A stretch of 64,000 nt of DNA from Bilabrum cf. latius (taxonomy: Eukaryota > Bigyra: Bicosoecida > Bigyra > Bicosoecida). The position numbers and the translations under genes were made by a program. This document shows, in pieces, positions 43,742 to 55,395 of this stretch. The notes below the pieces were generated by a model. It did no database searches, had not been told where the DNA came from, and saw nothing but the letters and a program-made list of their open reading frames with translations. Each line of letters starts with the position of its first letter. Within the stretch, counting starts at the first letter, position 1. The stretch covers positions 310,001 to 374,000 of the forward strand of contig OZ237740.1 in NCBI GenBank assembly GCA_965178125.1, in the 5' to 3' direction.

Positions 43742-44293
43742 TTATTTACCAATATGACATTTATAACAAATTGAATATTTCATATCTTTAATTCTAGACA
43801 CTCCGCATTTTTTACACGCCTTTTTTCCATATTTTGTAATCGTATAACAAGACTTACAGGTTGTCCTCCAATCACTTCTAAGCATTTTACAAAGACACAC
43901 ATCACATCTTTTTTCATTCCTCTTTTTTTCCTCTAACTTTTTCTATTTCTTTTCTAACTCAATATGTCTTATTCCTTCACAGTGCTTATTATATCGGTCT
44001 CTTGCGACATCCTTTTTACATATTCCACACCACTAATATAAACATTTTTTACGAATTTGATTTTCTTTATCCTTTATCATCTACTTTATACAACTAGAAC
44101 CCACTTTAAAAACATATCCACTAGGGGTATGCTCTATTTCGTGCTCGGTTCGTATCTCGTGCCCACAAATACAATTACCCAATTTATCACCTTGAATAAC
44201 GGTTGAGCCAATATGAATTAATTTCTTCTAAATGTCTATCCATTTTATATTACCGGTATGTTCCTATATTTGTTCAATACACTTTTTACACAT
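43742..44293 (-). CDS. Cys-rich zinc-binding protein, 183 aa (5 internal TAG)
   Basis: Visible only if TAG is sense. It starts MCKKCIEQI and has at least four Cys pairs spaced as zinc ribbons or knuckles: NCICGHE, WCGICKKD, KRCDVCLCKM with CKSCY, KACKKCG and ICYKCHIGK at the end before TAA 43,742. A coiled-coil-like Lys/Glu segment lies between the second and third pairs. It probably binds nucleic acid or protein; no named family. An ATATAATATAGATATTATATAGAG-type AT-rich box lies upstream of the ATG. Confidence 0.75.
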
Positions 44294-44528
44294 TCTCTAT
44301 ATAATATCTATATTATATAATCTTTAAGTCATTTTAAACGCGTTTTATTATAAAAAGGGGGCTTAAAAATAGACACTATAGATATAGATGATTATAATAA
44401 TTAATATTATTAGAATATTAATTAATTAGACCGGTTAAATAGCTCTTTGGAAAGTATGAACCAACTTCGGAAAGTATCATTCACAGGTCATATATTTATT
44501 TAATATGTATAAATAAATAATAAAATGA
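44294..44528. other. Intergenic, with inverted copy of the TACTTTCC repeat
   Basis: No gene. At 44,449-44,492 GGAAAGTATGAACC and GGAAAGTATCA form the reverse complement of the repeat at 32,138-32,196. Otherwise AT-rich. Confidence 0.5.
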
Positions 44529-44819
44529 TTATCTTGCCTTATATAATTGAATGGGTTTCTTTTCTAATAGACAAACAGCCAAATAATGAAGTACAATGTC
44601 ATCATCTCTATACTTATTCCTCGTCTATATAATACATTTATAGGTTGAATATTTGAGATATAATAACTCCTCTCTACTGTCTTTTTTTAATTGATTGGTG
44701 ATTTCTTTTACCTAATCACTGTTTGTAAAAATTACGGTCAAAACTCCATCAATTTCTGTCTGGATATAGACATCGTGTGTAGGCGGTAGATTCTCAATAA
44801 TTTTATTTAACTTTTCCAT
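44529..44819 (-). CDS. Element 1 hypothetical protein, 96 aa
   Basis: MEKLNKIIENLPPTHDVYIQ start, two TAG codons, TAA at 44,529. Alternating beta and helical character (TEIDGVLTVIFTNSD, RDDDIVLHYLAVCLLEK). Family unknown. A TGATATATATTAG box precedes the ATG. It is the last gene before the capsid gene on the same strand. Confidence 0.6.
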
Positions 44820-44906
44820 TTGATATATATTAGTTAGTTAATATATATTTAAGTCATTTTAAACGCAGTTCTATCGCTTAAAGGATTATTTAATTGATTG
44901 AATTGC

Positions 44907-46796
44907 TTAGCTTGTTGAGAGCAGGGCCTCGAGATCGTCTGTTTTCATTGCCGCACCTCCACGCATCGTAAGTTTTCCACCAAGTTTATTCAATTCTCCT
45001 CCACTATTTCCATATCCATAATGTGCCGCCGCTTTGCCAATAGCGCTATTGTCTCCTGTTAGACTTTTGAGTGGTCCTATATTCCTAATGGTTTTCGCTA
45101 GGTTTTTAGCCTAATCACTTTTTGACCAATCTTTAACCTGATTCCATCCGTGTTTAAAGGCTCGTCCAATCTTAGACCAGAAACGACCTTTTCCACCCAT
45201 AACATTAGCATAATTATCTAAATCCTCAAATACAGGCTAGAAACCTTTAGAACCACTTTCAGCATCACCACGTTTAGCAAGTTCAGAAAGCACTTTAGAA
45301 GGCTCAATAAGGGCGCCAGCCTCAGTATAGACACCGTTATCATTCACAAGAACATTATCATAAAACATCCATACTTTTATCTCGTATTTATCCTCATACG
45401 CACCATCCGCATATTTATTATAAGGGTTGAAGCACTAAAGATTAACTTTAAGATTAAATCCAGTATTTACATTAGATTGAACACCAGCAAGTGTAGCAAC
45501 ATCTGAAGGTTTTAAAATCATATAGCAACCAGTTCCGCGGTTTCCATCACTTCCATCAATTGATGAACCATAAAAGGATGAAGGAGGAAGAGCATATCCG
45601 TTCTTTCTACTAATTCTATATAATTCGTGTGGATTATCTACAGCCCCTAATTCCTCAGCGCTTCCATTGAGTGAGAAACCTATTCTTCTAATTGGTAAAG
45701 TTCTATTAGCCCAGTTAGGGTTATCATCACAACCAACAAGGCGGGCACATACCATAATAGCACTAGGGATACCATTCTCACGGGATAATTGATAATCAAA
45801 AGAAGTTAAAGAATTTTCAGTTGCGGATTTAGGTACAGGGACAGGCGCCTAAGACTAAAATTTAATTGTAGGCATATTATACATACAACGAGTCGGGGGG
45901 GCGTATCCACTCTAAAATTCAACTTCATCAACAATAAGGGTCGTATTTGTTTCTCCTATAATTGACTAACCCGTTATTTTATTAATATCTCCGTTATCTT
46001 TTGTAAAACTAGCCTTACACAGTCTTTGAATGGCATTTACGTGATAATCTAAATCAACTTGAAGGCTTCTCACACCGGTGAAATATTTAGCATTCACATC
46101 AACATCTGCTCCTTTTAGTGGTATAGCTTCTTGAAAATCAATAGTCCAATCAATTTGGTCTCTATTACCCGCAACGAAATCAGCACTTACAGTCGTAAAA
46201 GCATTCCCATATGCTCCACGATAACTAAAGCTATCACCGGCACTATATCCAACATCCTAACCCCAAGCTAAAGGATTTTTAAGGGTATCACTTACTTCAC
46301 GATAATCACCAACAGTGTCAGGGCGTCCAACGGGTGAGATTGTGGATAAGGTTTCTTCACTGTTCATAACTTCAGTAGGTTCAGCCCATTCATAAACTTT
46401 TACTGTAAAAGGCTATCCATTAATTGTTAAAACACCACCTTGAAGCATTTTAAAGGTAGGTAATGAATTAGTTCCAAACCTAGATTTAAGATAAGATTGA
46501 GCGGTAATAGCATCACCTCCCGCAGTTTGAGCTGGTACTGCTTGCTCTAGTTGTAGCCTAACTGTCATACGATGACGAAGACGAATAAACCTTGATACGG
46601 TTTTACTAGTAGGATTAACGGGGAAAGAAAGGGGAAGAAGAGAATTAGATTGATTAGATGATGGTCTAATTTCTCGGCGGGTATATTTTTGAACACCTAG
46701 TTCTGTTCCTAAACTAGCATCTTCAGGGGTTATCATTTGAAGGCTTTTAGGAGCCTTAATGCTTACTGGTAAATTCTGAACCATTTGTTGAGCCAT
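44907..46796 (-). CDS. Candidate double-jelly-roll major capsid protein, 629 aa (9 internal TAG)
   Basis: One frame from MAQQMVQNLPVSIKAPK to TAA 44,907, fragmented by TAG under the standard code. Predominantly beta-type sequence with many aromatic-Pro turns (QIDWTIDFQEAIPLKG, GVRSLQVDLDYHVNAI, CYMILKPSD) and a basic Gly-rich C-terminal tail (GGKGRFWSKIGRAFKHGW then GGELNKLGG). The size, its place next to the candidate penton, protease and ATPase, and the shared architecture with the 589-aa protein of element 2 (beta body plus GGK/GRK basic tail) point to the major capsid protein of a PLV. I cannot verify the fold. ATATATACACTATAG precedes the ATG. Confidence 0.65.
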
Positions 46797-46868
46797 TTTT
46801 TTTATATATACACTATAGCTATAAATTTTTTAATATCTAAACATATTTTATAATCTTCTATAATTAAT

Positions 46869-47822
46869 TTAAAAATCTAAACTTAAATTATCGGTTTGTT
46901 TTTTAAATACTTGTTTAATGTGAGCTTCACCCCCGTTAAAATTCATTACGGGATACTTTTCATTTTGTTTATCAACCCAGTAGAACGCCATTGACACGCT
47001 CTTAAAGCTTCTATCCTTCATCATTGAATACCAGCGGTAAGGATTAGAAACATATAATATATTTTCTATTGGTGAGCTGTCATTAGGATTATACGGGTAG
47101 CTGGTTAATATAGGGGATTTATTGACGGCTATAGAGCCACCAGTAGATGATTTTGTGGTCACCAATTCTTTATTCACTGGAATATCACTTTCTACGATAA
47201 TAGATTTAACAGGGCACCAAGAATTTAAATTCGTCTATCTAGCCATAAAAACATAATCACCACTAGCAGGGGAATTATTATATGAAAGTTTAGCAAATAA
47301 ATCACTCGGTGTGGTTGTTATTCCTTCATATTCAAATTTATCAAATAAAGCAAAAGCTTCAAAATTAACAAATAAATAATAATTATCTCTAAAATCTTCA
47401 GTTGTTGATAAACTCCATTTATTATTTTCAAATTTAAAGACTGGTTTATCACCACTTGGAAGGCTTACCAAATCACAAATTCGGCTTAACTCTTCATTAA
47501 ATTCATTTACAATATCCTAATATGAATAATAAAATTTAGCTTTTTTACCTAGAACTATATAATCGCCTGCTCTGGCTCCTGATGTTTTATTCTCAAGAGT
47601 AAATTTTAAATAGGTTTTACCGCTGTCATCCTAATATTCAGGTTTAAACACCGGTAGCATAAATTTATTTAAATCCATCTCTTCAACAGCCGTTAAATAA
47701 TTTTCACTTTGTTTTAATATTAAGCCTTCACGGGTTTCATTTACTACCGCCTATCTCGTCTAATTGTGGGGGACAGATGAACTAACTAAATTCAATCTTA
47801 CAAATTCATCGCTATAACTCAT
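46869..47822 (-). CDS. Candidate penton (minor capsid) protein, 317 aa (5 internal TAG)
   Basis: MSYSDEFVRLNLVSSSVPHN start; TAA end. The N-terminal part has the layout seen in PLV/virophage pentons (ENYLTAVEEMDLNKFMLPVF, as in NVEDYKLSVQRFTISTNTIP of element 2) and the C-terminus ends FKSVSMAFYWVDKQNEKYPV, matching LQFNLYWKDSYGETHPLY in the 369-aa protein of element 2. This paired similarity and the location directly upstream of the capsid gene support a penton single-jelly-roll protein at capsid vertices. Confidence 0.7.
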
Positions 47823-47954
47823 TTTATTTATATATTAAAGCTATACAAATAAATATTTATTAATAAACCTTATCTAATATTTCACCTTGATTTTTACCCT
47901 TCACTTTTACCAATATATTTAAAAGTTTGATTGAATTTAGATGGATGAAAAATC

Positions 47955-48098
47955 GCCCTTCTAAAACGATGGAACTTTTCTAAATAAAAGGGCTTATATC
48001 TTCATTTCACCTTCACAAGAGGGCCTACATCCACGTTTTGCTAGAAAACACTATAATATATACGCAATTTGTGGATATAGCCATCGTATGGATTTTAT
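47955..48098 (-). repeat. Dispersed intergenic repeat R4 (inverted)
   Basis: Fourth R copy, in opposite orientation to R1-R3, in the gap between the penton and protease genes. It keeps TCCACAAATTGCGTAT, GCAAAACGTGGATGTAG, CCTCTTGTGAAGGTG and GTTCCATC in the same order on the minus strand. Confidence 0.8.
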
Positions 48099-48158
48099 TT
48101 TAGAGATAATCATATTTTATTATTTTATTCTAGCCCTTTTATTAGAAGGGCGGGGTAT

Positions 48159-48734
48159 TCAATGTAGAAGCAACGCCACTAACTAATCAGGACTAAGAGC
48201 CATAATTTTGGATATTCTAAACATTTCATTTACAAACTAATCATTTGATAAGAAAGAAAAAGCGTTTCTTAATAGAGCCCATCTTCCACACGTAGCGCTG
48301 TTGTTAGCATAACTCTAAATCGGTTTATGATTATAATCAATTTTCCAGCCTTCCATTTTCTAATCAATTAAATACTTTACCAGCGTATTTTCTTCTCCTT
48401 CTCCTTGATACAATTGGTCTCTATTAATAAATGGTTTCTATTGGTCGGGTTTTTCTCCATAGCTATCAAAGAAGTATATTATTTTGCTTGATGGTTTTCT
48501 GGTCAATGAAATGAAATGACCGTATGTGCTATTTAGTCCCGTCTTTTTATTAGGATAATAAATAATTACGCCGTCATAACCATCAAAAATATGTTCAATA
48601 GATGAGGTCTATTTAATAATATCATCGTAAATAACTATTCTAGGTTTGTAATTCAAATGTGCTACACCTAATTTTTGAATTTCTAAAGGAGATAACGGTG
48701 TTTGGACTAGTCTATTTAAGTCGTTTATGTTCAT
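48159..48734 (-). CDS. Adenain/Ulp1-like cysteine protease (capsid maturation), 191 aa
   Basis: MNINDLNRLVQTPLSPLEI start; four TAG codons; TGA end at 48,159. Catalytic features in order: His in TYGHFISLTR, Asp in IIYFFDSYGEKPD, Cys in SATCGRWALLR. A TAG-encoded Gln (48,315-48,317) lies nine residues before the Cys, which is further than the usual six or seven for the oxyanion Gln. Proteases of this family process capsid proteins in adenoviruses, polintons and virophages. The gene ends a likely late cluster with the ATPase directly upstream (8-bp gap). Element 2 has a homologue at 63,729. Confidence 0.8.
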
Positions 48735-48742
48735 TTATATAT

Positions 48743-49813
48743 TCAATAGAGAAATATTTTTTTTGTGCTAACTACATAATTATTATCAACATTAATAGCA
48801 ACATAACCAAAGAGAGGGAGAGAATGAAGGGTTTTTTTAATTCGTTTTCTAGTAGGAGCGTCAAAACTTAAGACTGTTTCTAAAATATATTTTAAACTTT
48901 TAGCTGTAATTGTTTTATAAATGATATGGGTTGTAATTTCGTTCATAATGGTTCGTGTCTTCATACCGTCGCTTATTTTGTGGGTGATGTCTAAAACGCT
49001 ACTTGCTGTGTGCCTTCCTGTAGTTGCTAGGATTTCCAATAAAAAATAAGCCTTTGCTTTCTGGTTCCTTTTTTTAAAGCCTTCGTAATCATCCAGAATA
49101 AATAAATTAGGTTCAGCGGTCAATTTTTTAAAAAACTCAACATTTAATTTAAAACCTTTTTCTATTAAATCTTTCTCAGGTTTCAAATCCTCTATCTTTC
49201 TTTCAGCTTCAATAACAACATCTAAAGGTTTAGATTTCATCAAAGAAGATTTTTTATATTTAAATTCTAATTTCATTTTTTTATAATAAGCCATTTTTTC
49301 CTTATATAAAGTGTTTTCATTCTCTTTAACCAAATCATCTATATCAATGAAGGTCGCGCCTTCTCTTTTATATTTAGGGTCTTGAATTGGTGATATAACA
49401 TACATATTTTTATATTTTAATCCTCTATACATCCTTATATAATGTAAAGCTAAATGACTTTTCCCGCTTCCACTCTTACCAAATAATCGCACATATTCAC
49501 GCCCCTATGGAAAGAGCATAGGAAAAGGTAAATATTGACTATTATCTTTAATCGCAAATTCCTAAACTGACCGTATATATTCATCTTGTAATAATTTATG
49601 TAGTTGTTCCCTTTTCTTGTCCTTATCAACGTTATATCTTACTCGGCTTTCTCCGTAATAAGATTTTAAAACATCATCTGTTATCTCTTCCGCTTTGACG
49701 TGTTGAATATCTTTAGCGTTCGGGTCGTAATAAATAAACCGGTTCTATTGTGTTTTTTTGTATTTTTGAATAGCTACAATATGGCTATTTTCCGTATATT
49801 GTAAAGATAGCAT
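48743..49813 (-). CDS. FtsK/HerA (A32)-type genome-packaging ATPase, 356 aa
   Basis: With TAG as Gln the frame extends upstream of the uninterrupted 249-codon part to MLSLQYTENSHIVAIQ, 357 codons in total, ending in TGA. Walker A is RLFGKSGSGKSHLA and Walker B is NLFILDDYEGF. The following LATTGRHTASSVLDITHKI resembles sensor sequences of A32-type ATPases. It would drive DNA into preformed capsids. A CATTATATATAATAA box (promoter in reverse) lies at the ATG. Confidence 0.8.
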
Positions 49814-49905
49814 TATATATAATAATAAAATAAAATAAACCATTTATTCACACGGGTTTAAAATATTAAGTTGGTTCCTTCTTCTATCCTTCCTCACAAA
49901 AAAAG

Positions 49906-50721
49906 TTATAGAGACATAATTATATTTTTAATTTCCGCCCGTGTTTTCCTATTTATGTATTGGTCAATCCACGATATTATCTTATTAATATTTGCTTTAG
50001 AATACTTTGAAAATTGTTTTATTATTTCCACATTTCCTAATGCTTTTCTCATTAGTCCTTTTAGGCTTTGAAATGATTTTGACTTCTCTCTTTGATGTCC
50101 TTTTATTCTTAACATACTTTCTAATCGCATTCTTATGGAATATAAATATCCTAATGCTTCCCTATCAATTAAATCATTGACTCTTTTTTCATTCCTCTTC
50201 TCACCTCTTAATTTAAATAAATCCTTCAATCGTTTTAATACTTTAAAATTATTAGAACCAAAATATTTATCTACATCTCTTATTAATCCATCTTTTACCT
50301 CGTCCTAATCTATTTCATAATCACTTATATGATAAATTATGCTTATTTCATCAATAAATTTTCCATCAAAAGCCCAAAAATCAATTTTTAAGTATGGTTT
50401 ATCTCCGCTAAATATCTATTTATAAATGGTTTTAACGGGTGTAGATATGAATGCTTTTATGGTCTTGTATTTTTTATTACCAGCTTTAACCTCAATAAAA
50501 TTAACCTAACTTATAAAAACCTTTACAAATCTTATTAAACTATTTATAAATTCAGGCTCTACCCTCTAATATAAATCTATATCACTAGCAAACAAGGAAT
50601 AATAAGGAATAGCATACGAACCATTTAAAAATAAATTAGCCCCCTTCTTAAAATTCACCTCATCAAATATATCGTTCTCGTATTCATTAAAATAAGCTTG
50701 TGTCAATTCATCAATTTTCAT
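49906..50721 (-). CDS. Nucleotidyltransferase-fold protein, 271 aa (4 internal TAG)
   Basis: Begins MKIDELTQAYFNEYEND. The motif LFLNGSYAIPYYSLFASDID has the G-S...D-x-D layout of the polymerase-beta-like nucleotidyltransferase superfamily, and a third acidic strand is visible as YLKIDFWAFDG. The C-terminal half is helical and basic. Such NTases occur in many large DNA viruses; substrate unknown. It lies divergently to the 126-aa gene, with AT-rich TATA boxes between them. Confidence 0.7.
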
Positions 50722-50778
50722 TATATATTATAAGTATGGATAAATAACAAATTATATATACCCAATATATACAATAAT

Positions 50779-51159
50779 ATGAGCGTTAAATAGAGCATAA
50801 ATGATATGACAAATAAAAGCCTTCATCATCTAGGAATAAACAGAAATGATTATAAAAAAGAAATTGATAAAATGGTTGAAGATACCGCAAACCAAATATT
50901 AAACGCAACCACAAAAGGAAAGACAAAAGGGGGAGCTTTGAACCTTCTTGGTGGATAGCCGAACGTTCTCGCTGGAGGTCCCAATTATCTTGCTGGAGGA
51001 AAAAAGAAGGGTTCAAAGAAAGCCCCTAAAACAAAAAAGCCCCGTAGTGCTAAATAGTTAAAGAGGGATAAATTAATGAAATGGTGCCGTCAAAAGGGAA
51101 TGACTATGAAAGCCAGCAATGCTTTTATGATCCTAACGCCGGATGGGGTTCGGTGTTGA
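50779..51159 (+). pseudogene. Basic GG-repeat virion-type protein, 3' end probably replaced by an insertion
   Basis: Starts MSVK-Q-SINDMTNK, with three TAG codons. The middle holds GGALNLLGGQPNVLAGG and NYLAGGKKKG followed by a Lys-rich stretch, resembling small DNA-binding or membrane-lytic virion proteins processed by adenain-type proteases (inference only). After MKASNAFMI the sequence turns abruptly GC-rich and ends at a TGA within it, so the native C-terminus is probably lost. Confidence 0.55.
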
Positions 51160-51295
51160 TGCCAGAGTGGGAGCGCGTGAACGTCTCGTTGGGTTCCGAT
51201 GGCGGTTGCGACCGGGAAGGTGCGACCAAGCCAACGGATTGCTTGCGATGACGCGCATACCCTCTCTGTGTTCAGGAGAGGGGCGGAGATTGGGT
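51130..51295. other. Small GC-rich insertion in element 1
   Basis: About 165 bp of host-like GC-rich DNA (GGTTGCGACCGGGAAGGTGC and neighbours) flanked by AT-rich viral sequence on both sides. It shows no similarity to the polymerase-gene insertion. It might be a short non-autonomous host element. No tRNA-like promoter boxes are convincing. Confidence 0.5.
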
Positions 51296-51426
51296 AATTT
51301 TTGCATCATAAAGAAACACGACCTTATGAATAAGGATATTTCATTTTAAAAGACAGCCTACCAATTGACATATTATCTCTTAAGTTTATAAATTATTAAT
51401 TATATCATTAATAATATATATATACA

Positions 51427-53499
51427 ATGTCAAACAATACAATTAATGATTTACTGAAGGGTATTATGTAGAAACGGTCTAATCAACTTAGGATTGAAAA
51501 TGACCCCCAAGTTAGATTAATGATATAGCAAGAAGAAGATGAAGCAGAAGCCAGAAGAAAAACCCTAAAAGATGATGCTTTTCTTCGTGCTAATTATGTT
51601 CCTATTGATGTTAGAATTGAAAGACAACAACAACAACAAGGAATTGAAAATATTATTAAAAATATTAAGACTATGAACGCTAAAAAAGAATTACCAATTT
51701 ATCAAATAGAAAATTTACAATCATTTATAAATAGAAATCCAGATTTACCGGATAAATTAAAAAGATAGGTTGTAGATACCATTAATAATATTAATGTAAG
51801 GTAGGTAGTAGGACCAGCAAGCGATAAGAAAAAGGTATTTGATGGAATTAAAAATATTAATATGAGATTATTTACAACCACTAAAGCACAACGGGACGCA
51901 GTATTAGAACAATTACCAAGCGATATGAGAGGATTAAAAGCAGTTCAAATACGAAACGCTTTACGACAAGCTGGAATCACGAAAACCCCCCAAGGGTAGA
52001 ATGTTTCACAATTAACTAAAGTTGATGACGCTGTTAATGCTTTATAGGATGTGTTAAATCCTCCTGAAGCCGTTCAACAATAGCAAAGAGATGACCCGCA
52101 ACCTGATAGACCTGAACCAGATAACCCGCAACCGCCACCAGAACCAAGACCAAAACCCCCTCCAACACCACAAGAAGCATTAAGCCCAGAACTACAAGAA
52201 CAAATTGAAGCACTTGAAAGAGTAGCAAACGCCAATCCTTCAAGTAGTAGAAAAGCACCAAAGAAAACCGAACTAGCATCAATACTCAGATAGTCAAATG
52301 TTAAAGGTGTAAAAGGACGGTCTAAAGTTGATTTTATAAAAAGTGCTTAGAAGAAATTATCAGAACTTAAACAAAAAGCACAAGAACAAGAGGCATCACA
52401 ATCATCAGGACAAGAAGAAGAAGGGGAGAACGCCAGTAGAAATTTATCAGGCTAGTTTTCAAAAGTATCACCCGCACCAGTTCCACCTAGTGGATTCTTA
52501 CAATCACCAGAACCACAAGGACAATCACCAGAACAAGAACAAGGACAATCACCAGAACAACAACAAAGCACATTTGGTTCTTTAGGACAATCGGTTATGG
52601 ATGGTATCAGTTATTTAACAGGAAAAACAGGCTCACAACCACAAGCACCCCCCGCAGGTCAAGACAGAGGAAAAGGTGAAGCGATGGCAGTAGATGAAGA
52701 TGGAGAACCTATTACAGATGAATTTGGAAGACAACTTACAGAAGTTCAATTCAGACAAAGACAAGCACAGGCAGAACGAGATGAAGCACAAAGACAACAA
52801 GAAGAAAAAGAAAGACAAGCTAGAGAACGGAGGGGAGCCCCAGATGAAGAACCAAGAGATGGAGAAGCCGTAGAACAAGCACAACCAGCAGAACCAGCAG
52901 AACCAGAAGAACCAGCAGAACCACAAGAACCACAGAAAACAGATGATGAAATAGCCAAATCAATAGGACAATCAATAAATGCTAAAGGCAATAAAAATGA
53001 AATATTATCATAGTTAAAAGCAAGAGGAATAAATCCAACAGACGCCAGCCCAACAATTAACACTTTAAAATATATTATACGAAGGCTTAAAGCCGGAGTC
53101 TTACAACCTAATTTATCAACTGATGCTGTTAGGTCTTTAGTAGCTAGAGCAAATACAGAAGGAAGAGCAACCAGAAGTGATAGAACATTAGCAAAATCAA
53201 GACTAAACGATACGGGATATGAATTAAGCGGGAAGCCTCAATGGACATATTCACCACCAGCTCAAGGTTTTGGAAATAAAGACCCTTATAATATGTTAAT
53301 GAAAGCTATTAATTTAATTATTGATTAGAAAATAAAAACATAGAATAGGGGCGGTAGTTGTGGATGTGGCAAGCATAAAGGAGGACAAATTGAACAAGAA
53401 TATTTTAATGTAGCCGGTGGTAAAGGTAATCATAATGTGAAGGACAAGGTAAAACAAATCTTATATCAACACTTTGAAAAACTAAGATTATTAAAATAA
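51427..53499 (+). CDS. Large Gln/Pro/Glu-rich protein, 690 aa (many internal TAG)
   Basis: A single frame from MSNNTINDLLKGIM to TAA 53,497 when TAG is Gln; the standard code sees only its middle 138 codons. N-terminal ~200 residues are helical (FINRNPDLPDKLKR, LPSDMRGLKAVQIRNALRQA). The centre is low-complexity with Pro-Glu-Pro and Gln runs (PEPQGQSPEQEQGQSPEQ), then a charged coiled-coil-like part. The C-terminus has SCGCGKHKGGQ and VAGGKGNHN motifs. No family is recognised. Possible internal scaffold or tegument-like virion protein, by position and composition only. TATATATATACA precedes the ATG. Confidence 0.7.
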
Positions 53500-53544
53500 T
53501 TAGTCTATAGGATAATAATATTTTGTTTTGTATAGATATATATA

Positions 53545-54162
53545 ATGGCAGAGTTAGTAGCAACAGCAAGCACGGTTGGTGGGGTGTTGGTTCCTCTAGG
53601 ATATGCGGGATGCTTCCTTTGGAACTTATGTTCCTCACTTGCGAATCGTAAAAAATTGTGTTTAGTCCTTCCACGAAAAGGAGGTAAAAGCTCACTTAAC
53701 AAAAGTTTAACGTCTATAGACCCGAATATTCTGTTAGTTGATTTAGATGAAGTCCTTAAAGTTAATGCTGACACCAAACAGGTTTTATACCTAAATGAAG
53801 CAGAAGCCAGGGGGGATGTATCAACAGCCAAACTTTTAAAATTTGAGCTTATGAAAAAAAGCATTGAGAAAGTTAAATCAAATTGGTTATAGAAAGCTGA
53901 ACATAGAGCCGTCTTTCTTACTTCAGATTTTGACCTAGCGAAAGAAATATTCAAGCCCTCCAGCACGTGTGTAGCAATACCAAGCGATAAATTATTTGGT
54001 GAGATATCTAAGGATTTAGACGATAAAGATAAATCAATAGCTAGACACTCACGAGCGGATTTTTTGAAAAGTTTTAATCCTAATGAGTATAGCGTTTATA
54101 ATACCTTTGAAGGGCTTTCATAGATGGTGATGAAAGTGTATAATATGACATATAGGGTCTAA
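53545..54162 (+). CDS. Membrane-anchored P-loop NTPase-like protein, 205 aa
   Basis: MAELVATASTVGGVLVPLGYA is a hydrophobic N-terminal segment. It is followed by CLVLPRKGGKSSLNK (atypical Walker A) and NILLVDLDEVLKV (Walker B-like). Reads through TAG at 53,890-53,892 and 54,121 to TAA. Clearly homologous to the 206-aa protein of element 2 (59,826-60,446), which has the same layout: VVVPRRAGKTHLVRE then NLLLVDLDEVVRA. Conservation across two distant elements indicates a core function, perhaps at the virion membrane or in DNA handling; unassigned. Confidence 0.75.
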
Positions 54163-54198
54163 TTATTTGAATATTATTAAATAATAAATTAATAATAT

Positions 54199-55356
54199 TT
54201 ATTTAGTCTTATTATTAAAATTATCCTTTAGTGTTTTTGATATATTTTTAGCCGGCTCCGTTGTTATCTTCCATTGAATTAAATATTCATCTTGTCCCTC
54301 TTGATTCTTTCTTCTCTTTATTATTTTACCTATATCATTCTAATATTTTCTTTTAGTAGCCTCATCAACATATGAATCTTTCCATTTAACCCTGTATGTA
54401 TTATTTTTATTCTTTCTTATCAATTTTTCAATTATAAATATATCTTGTGCTTTATTCTCGTATGGTTTAGATGCTAATAACAACTAATCTCTATTAAAGT
54501 ATGTATAGGGTATGCCCTCAATTTTATATAATGGGGGGTTATCTGGTTTTATTATTACTCTTTCAATTTTATAAGGCTTTACGCTATATTTAATATCTCC
54601 CGCCCTAAATGCTCCGGTTTCCTTTATCCCTTCTATACTTCTAGGATAATCTAATCCTATTCTTACCATTTCACCCTCATTTAATACATCACATACTTCA
54701 CCCTAACATCTAGGCGGTATATATGGTAGATTCTCCCTTTTCTTATTCAACATTTCCTATCTTGTTTTATAACGCTCGTTTAATATCTCCCTCAATTTTG
54801 GTATTAAATGTCTCCAGTTCGTGATAGTTGTCCCCGTTCTTATCTCCTATGAATTCAAATAATAAAATATAGCTCTCCCTATTTCCTCATTCAATCTCTC
54901 CACTAAAGCCATCTACGATTTACGCTTCACTCTTGAAAATATATGCTCTATCTTATTCTTCTTTAGATATTCTTTAAATAATTCATTATCAAATTCTCCC
55001 CCTTTATCTGTTCGTATCATTTTTGGTTTCATTAAATAATTTCTTTTATAGATTTTTTGAAAAGCTTTTATCACATCCTCCGCCCCTCTATCCTTTAACT
55101 CTTCAAAATCTAACGCTAACCCGCTCGTATCTATCACAACTAATAAATATTTTGAATCGTTCTTGGTAGCGTAAGGGAGATACAATAAATCAGCCTATTG
55201 GATAAGCCCCTCTTTAGTAGGTTTATAATATTTAACATAATTCAATCCTTTCGGTTTCTTTATCGGCTTCATTAAATCGTTCGTGATAGACTTCGTATTA
55301 AATCCAAAACTTGACTCATTAATATCATTATCTTTTTTCTTTCCTCTCTTACTCAT
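54199..55356 (-). CDS. rve-family (DDE) integrase, 385 aa (7 or so internal TAG)
   Basis: Starts MSKRGKKKDNDINESSFGFN. The catalytic core shows IQ-Q-ADLLYLPY with YLLVVIDTSG (first Asp), MIRTDKGGEFDN (second Asp) and ALVERLNEEIGRA (Glu). The C-terminal part includes a chromodomain-like segment (TYRVKWKDSYVDEATKRKY). This is the polinton/Mavirus type of integrase and explains how the element could enter the host chromosome. It ends at TAA 54,199. A TATATATATTAAG box lies before the ATG. Confidence 0.85.
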
Positions 55357-55395
55357 TATATATATTAAGTAGTTTAATATTTATAAATTAATTAT

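Noticed and set aside
48315-48317. Claim that this TAG encodes the oxyanion-hole Gln of the protease
   Set aside because: It is nine residues before the catalytic Cys, whereas adenain and Ulp1 place that Gln six or seven residues before; the assignment is not safe.
52343-52585. 80-codon Lys/Gln/His-rich plus-strand frame
   Set aside because: Shadow of the 690-residue gene in another frame; the real frame is continuous through TAG codons.
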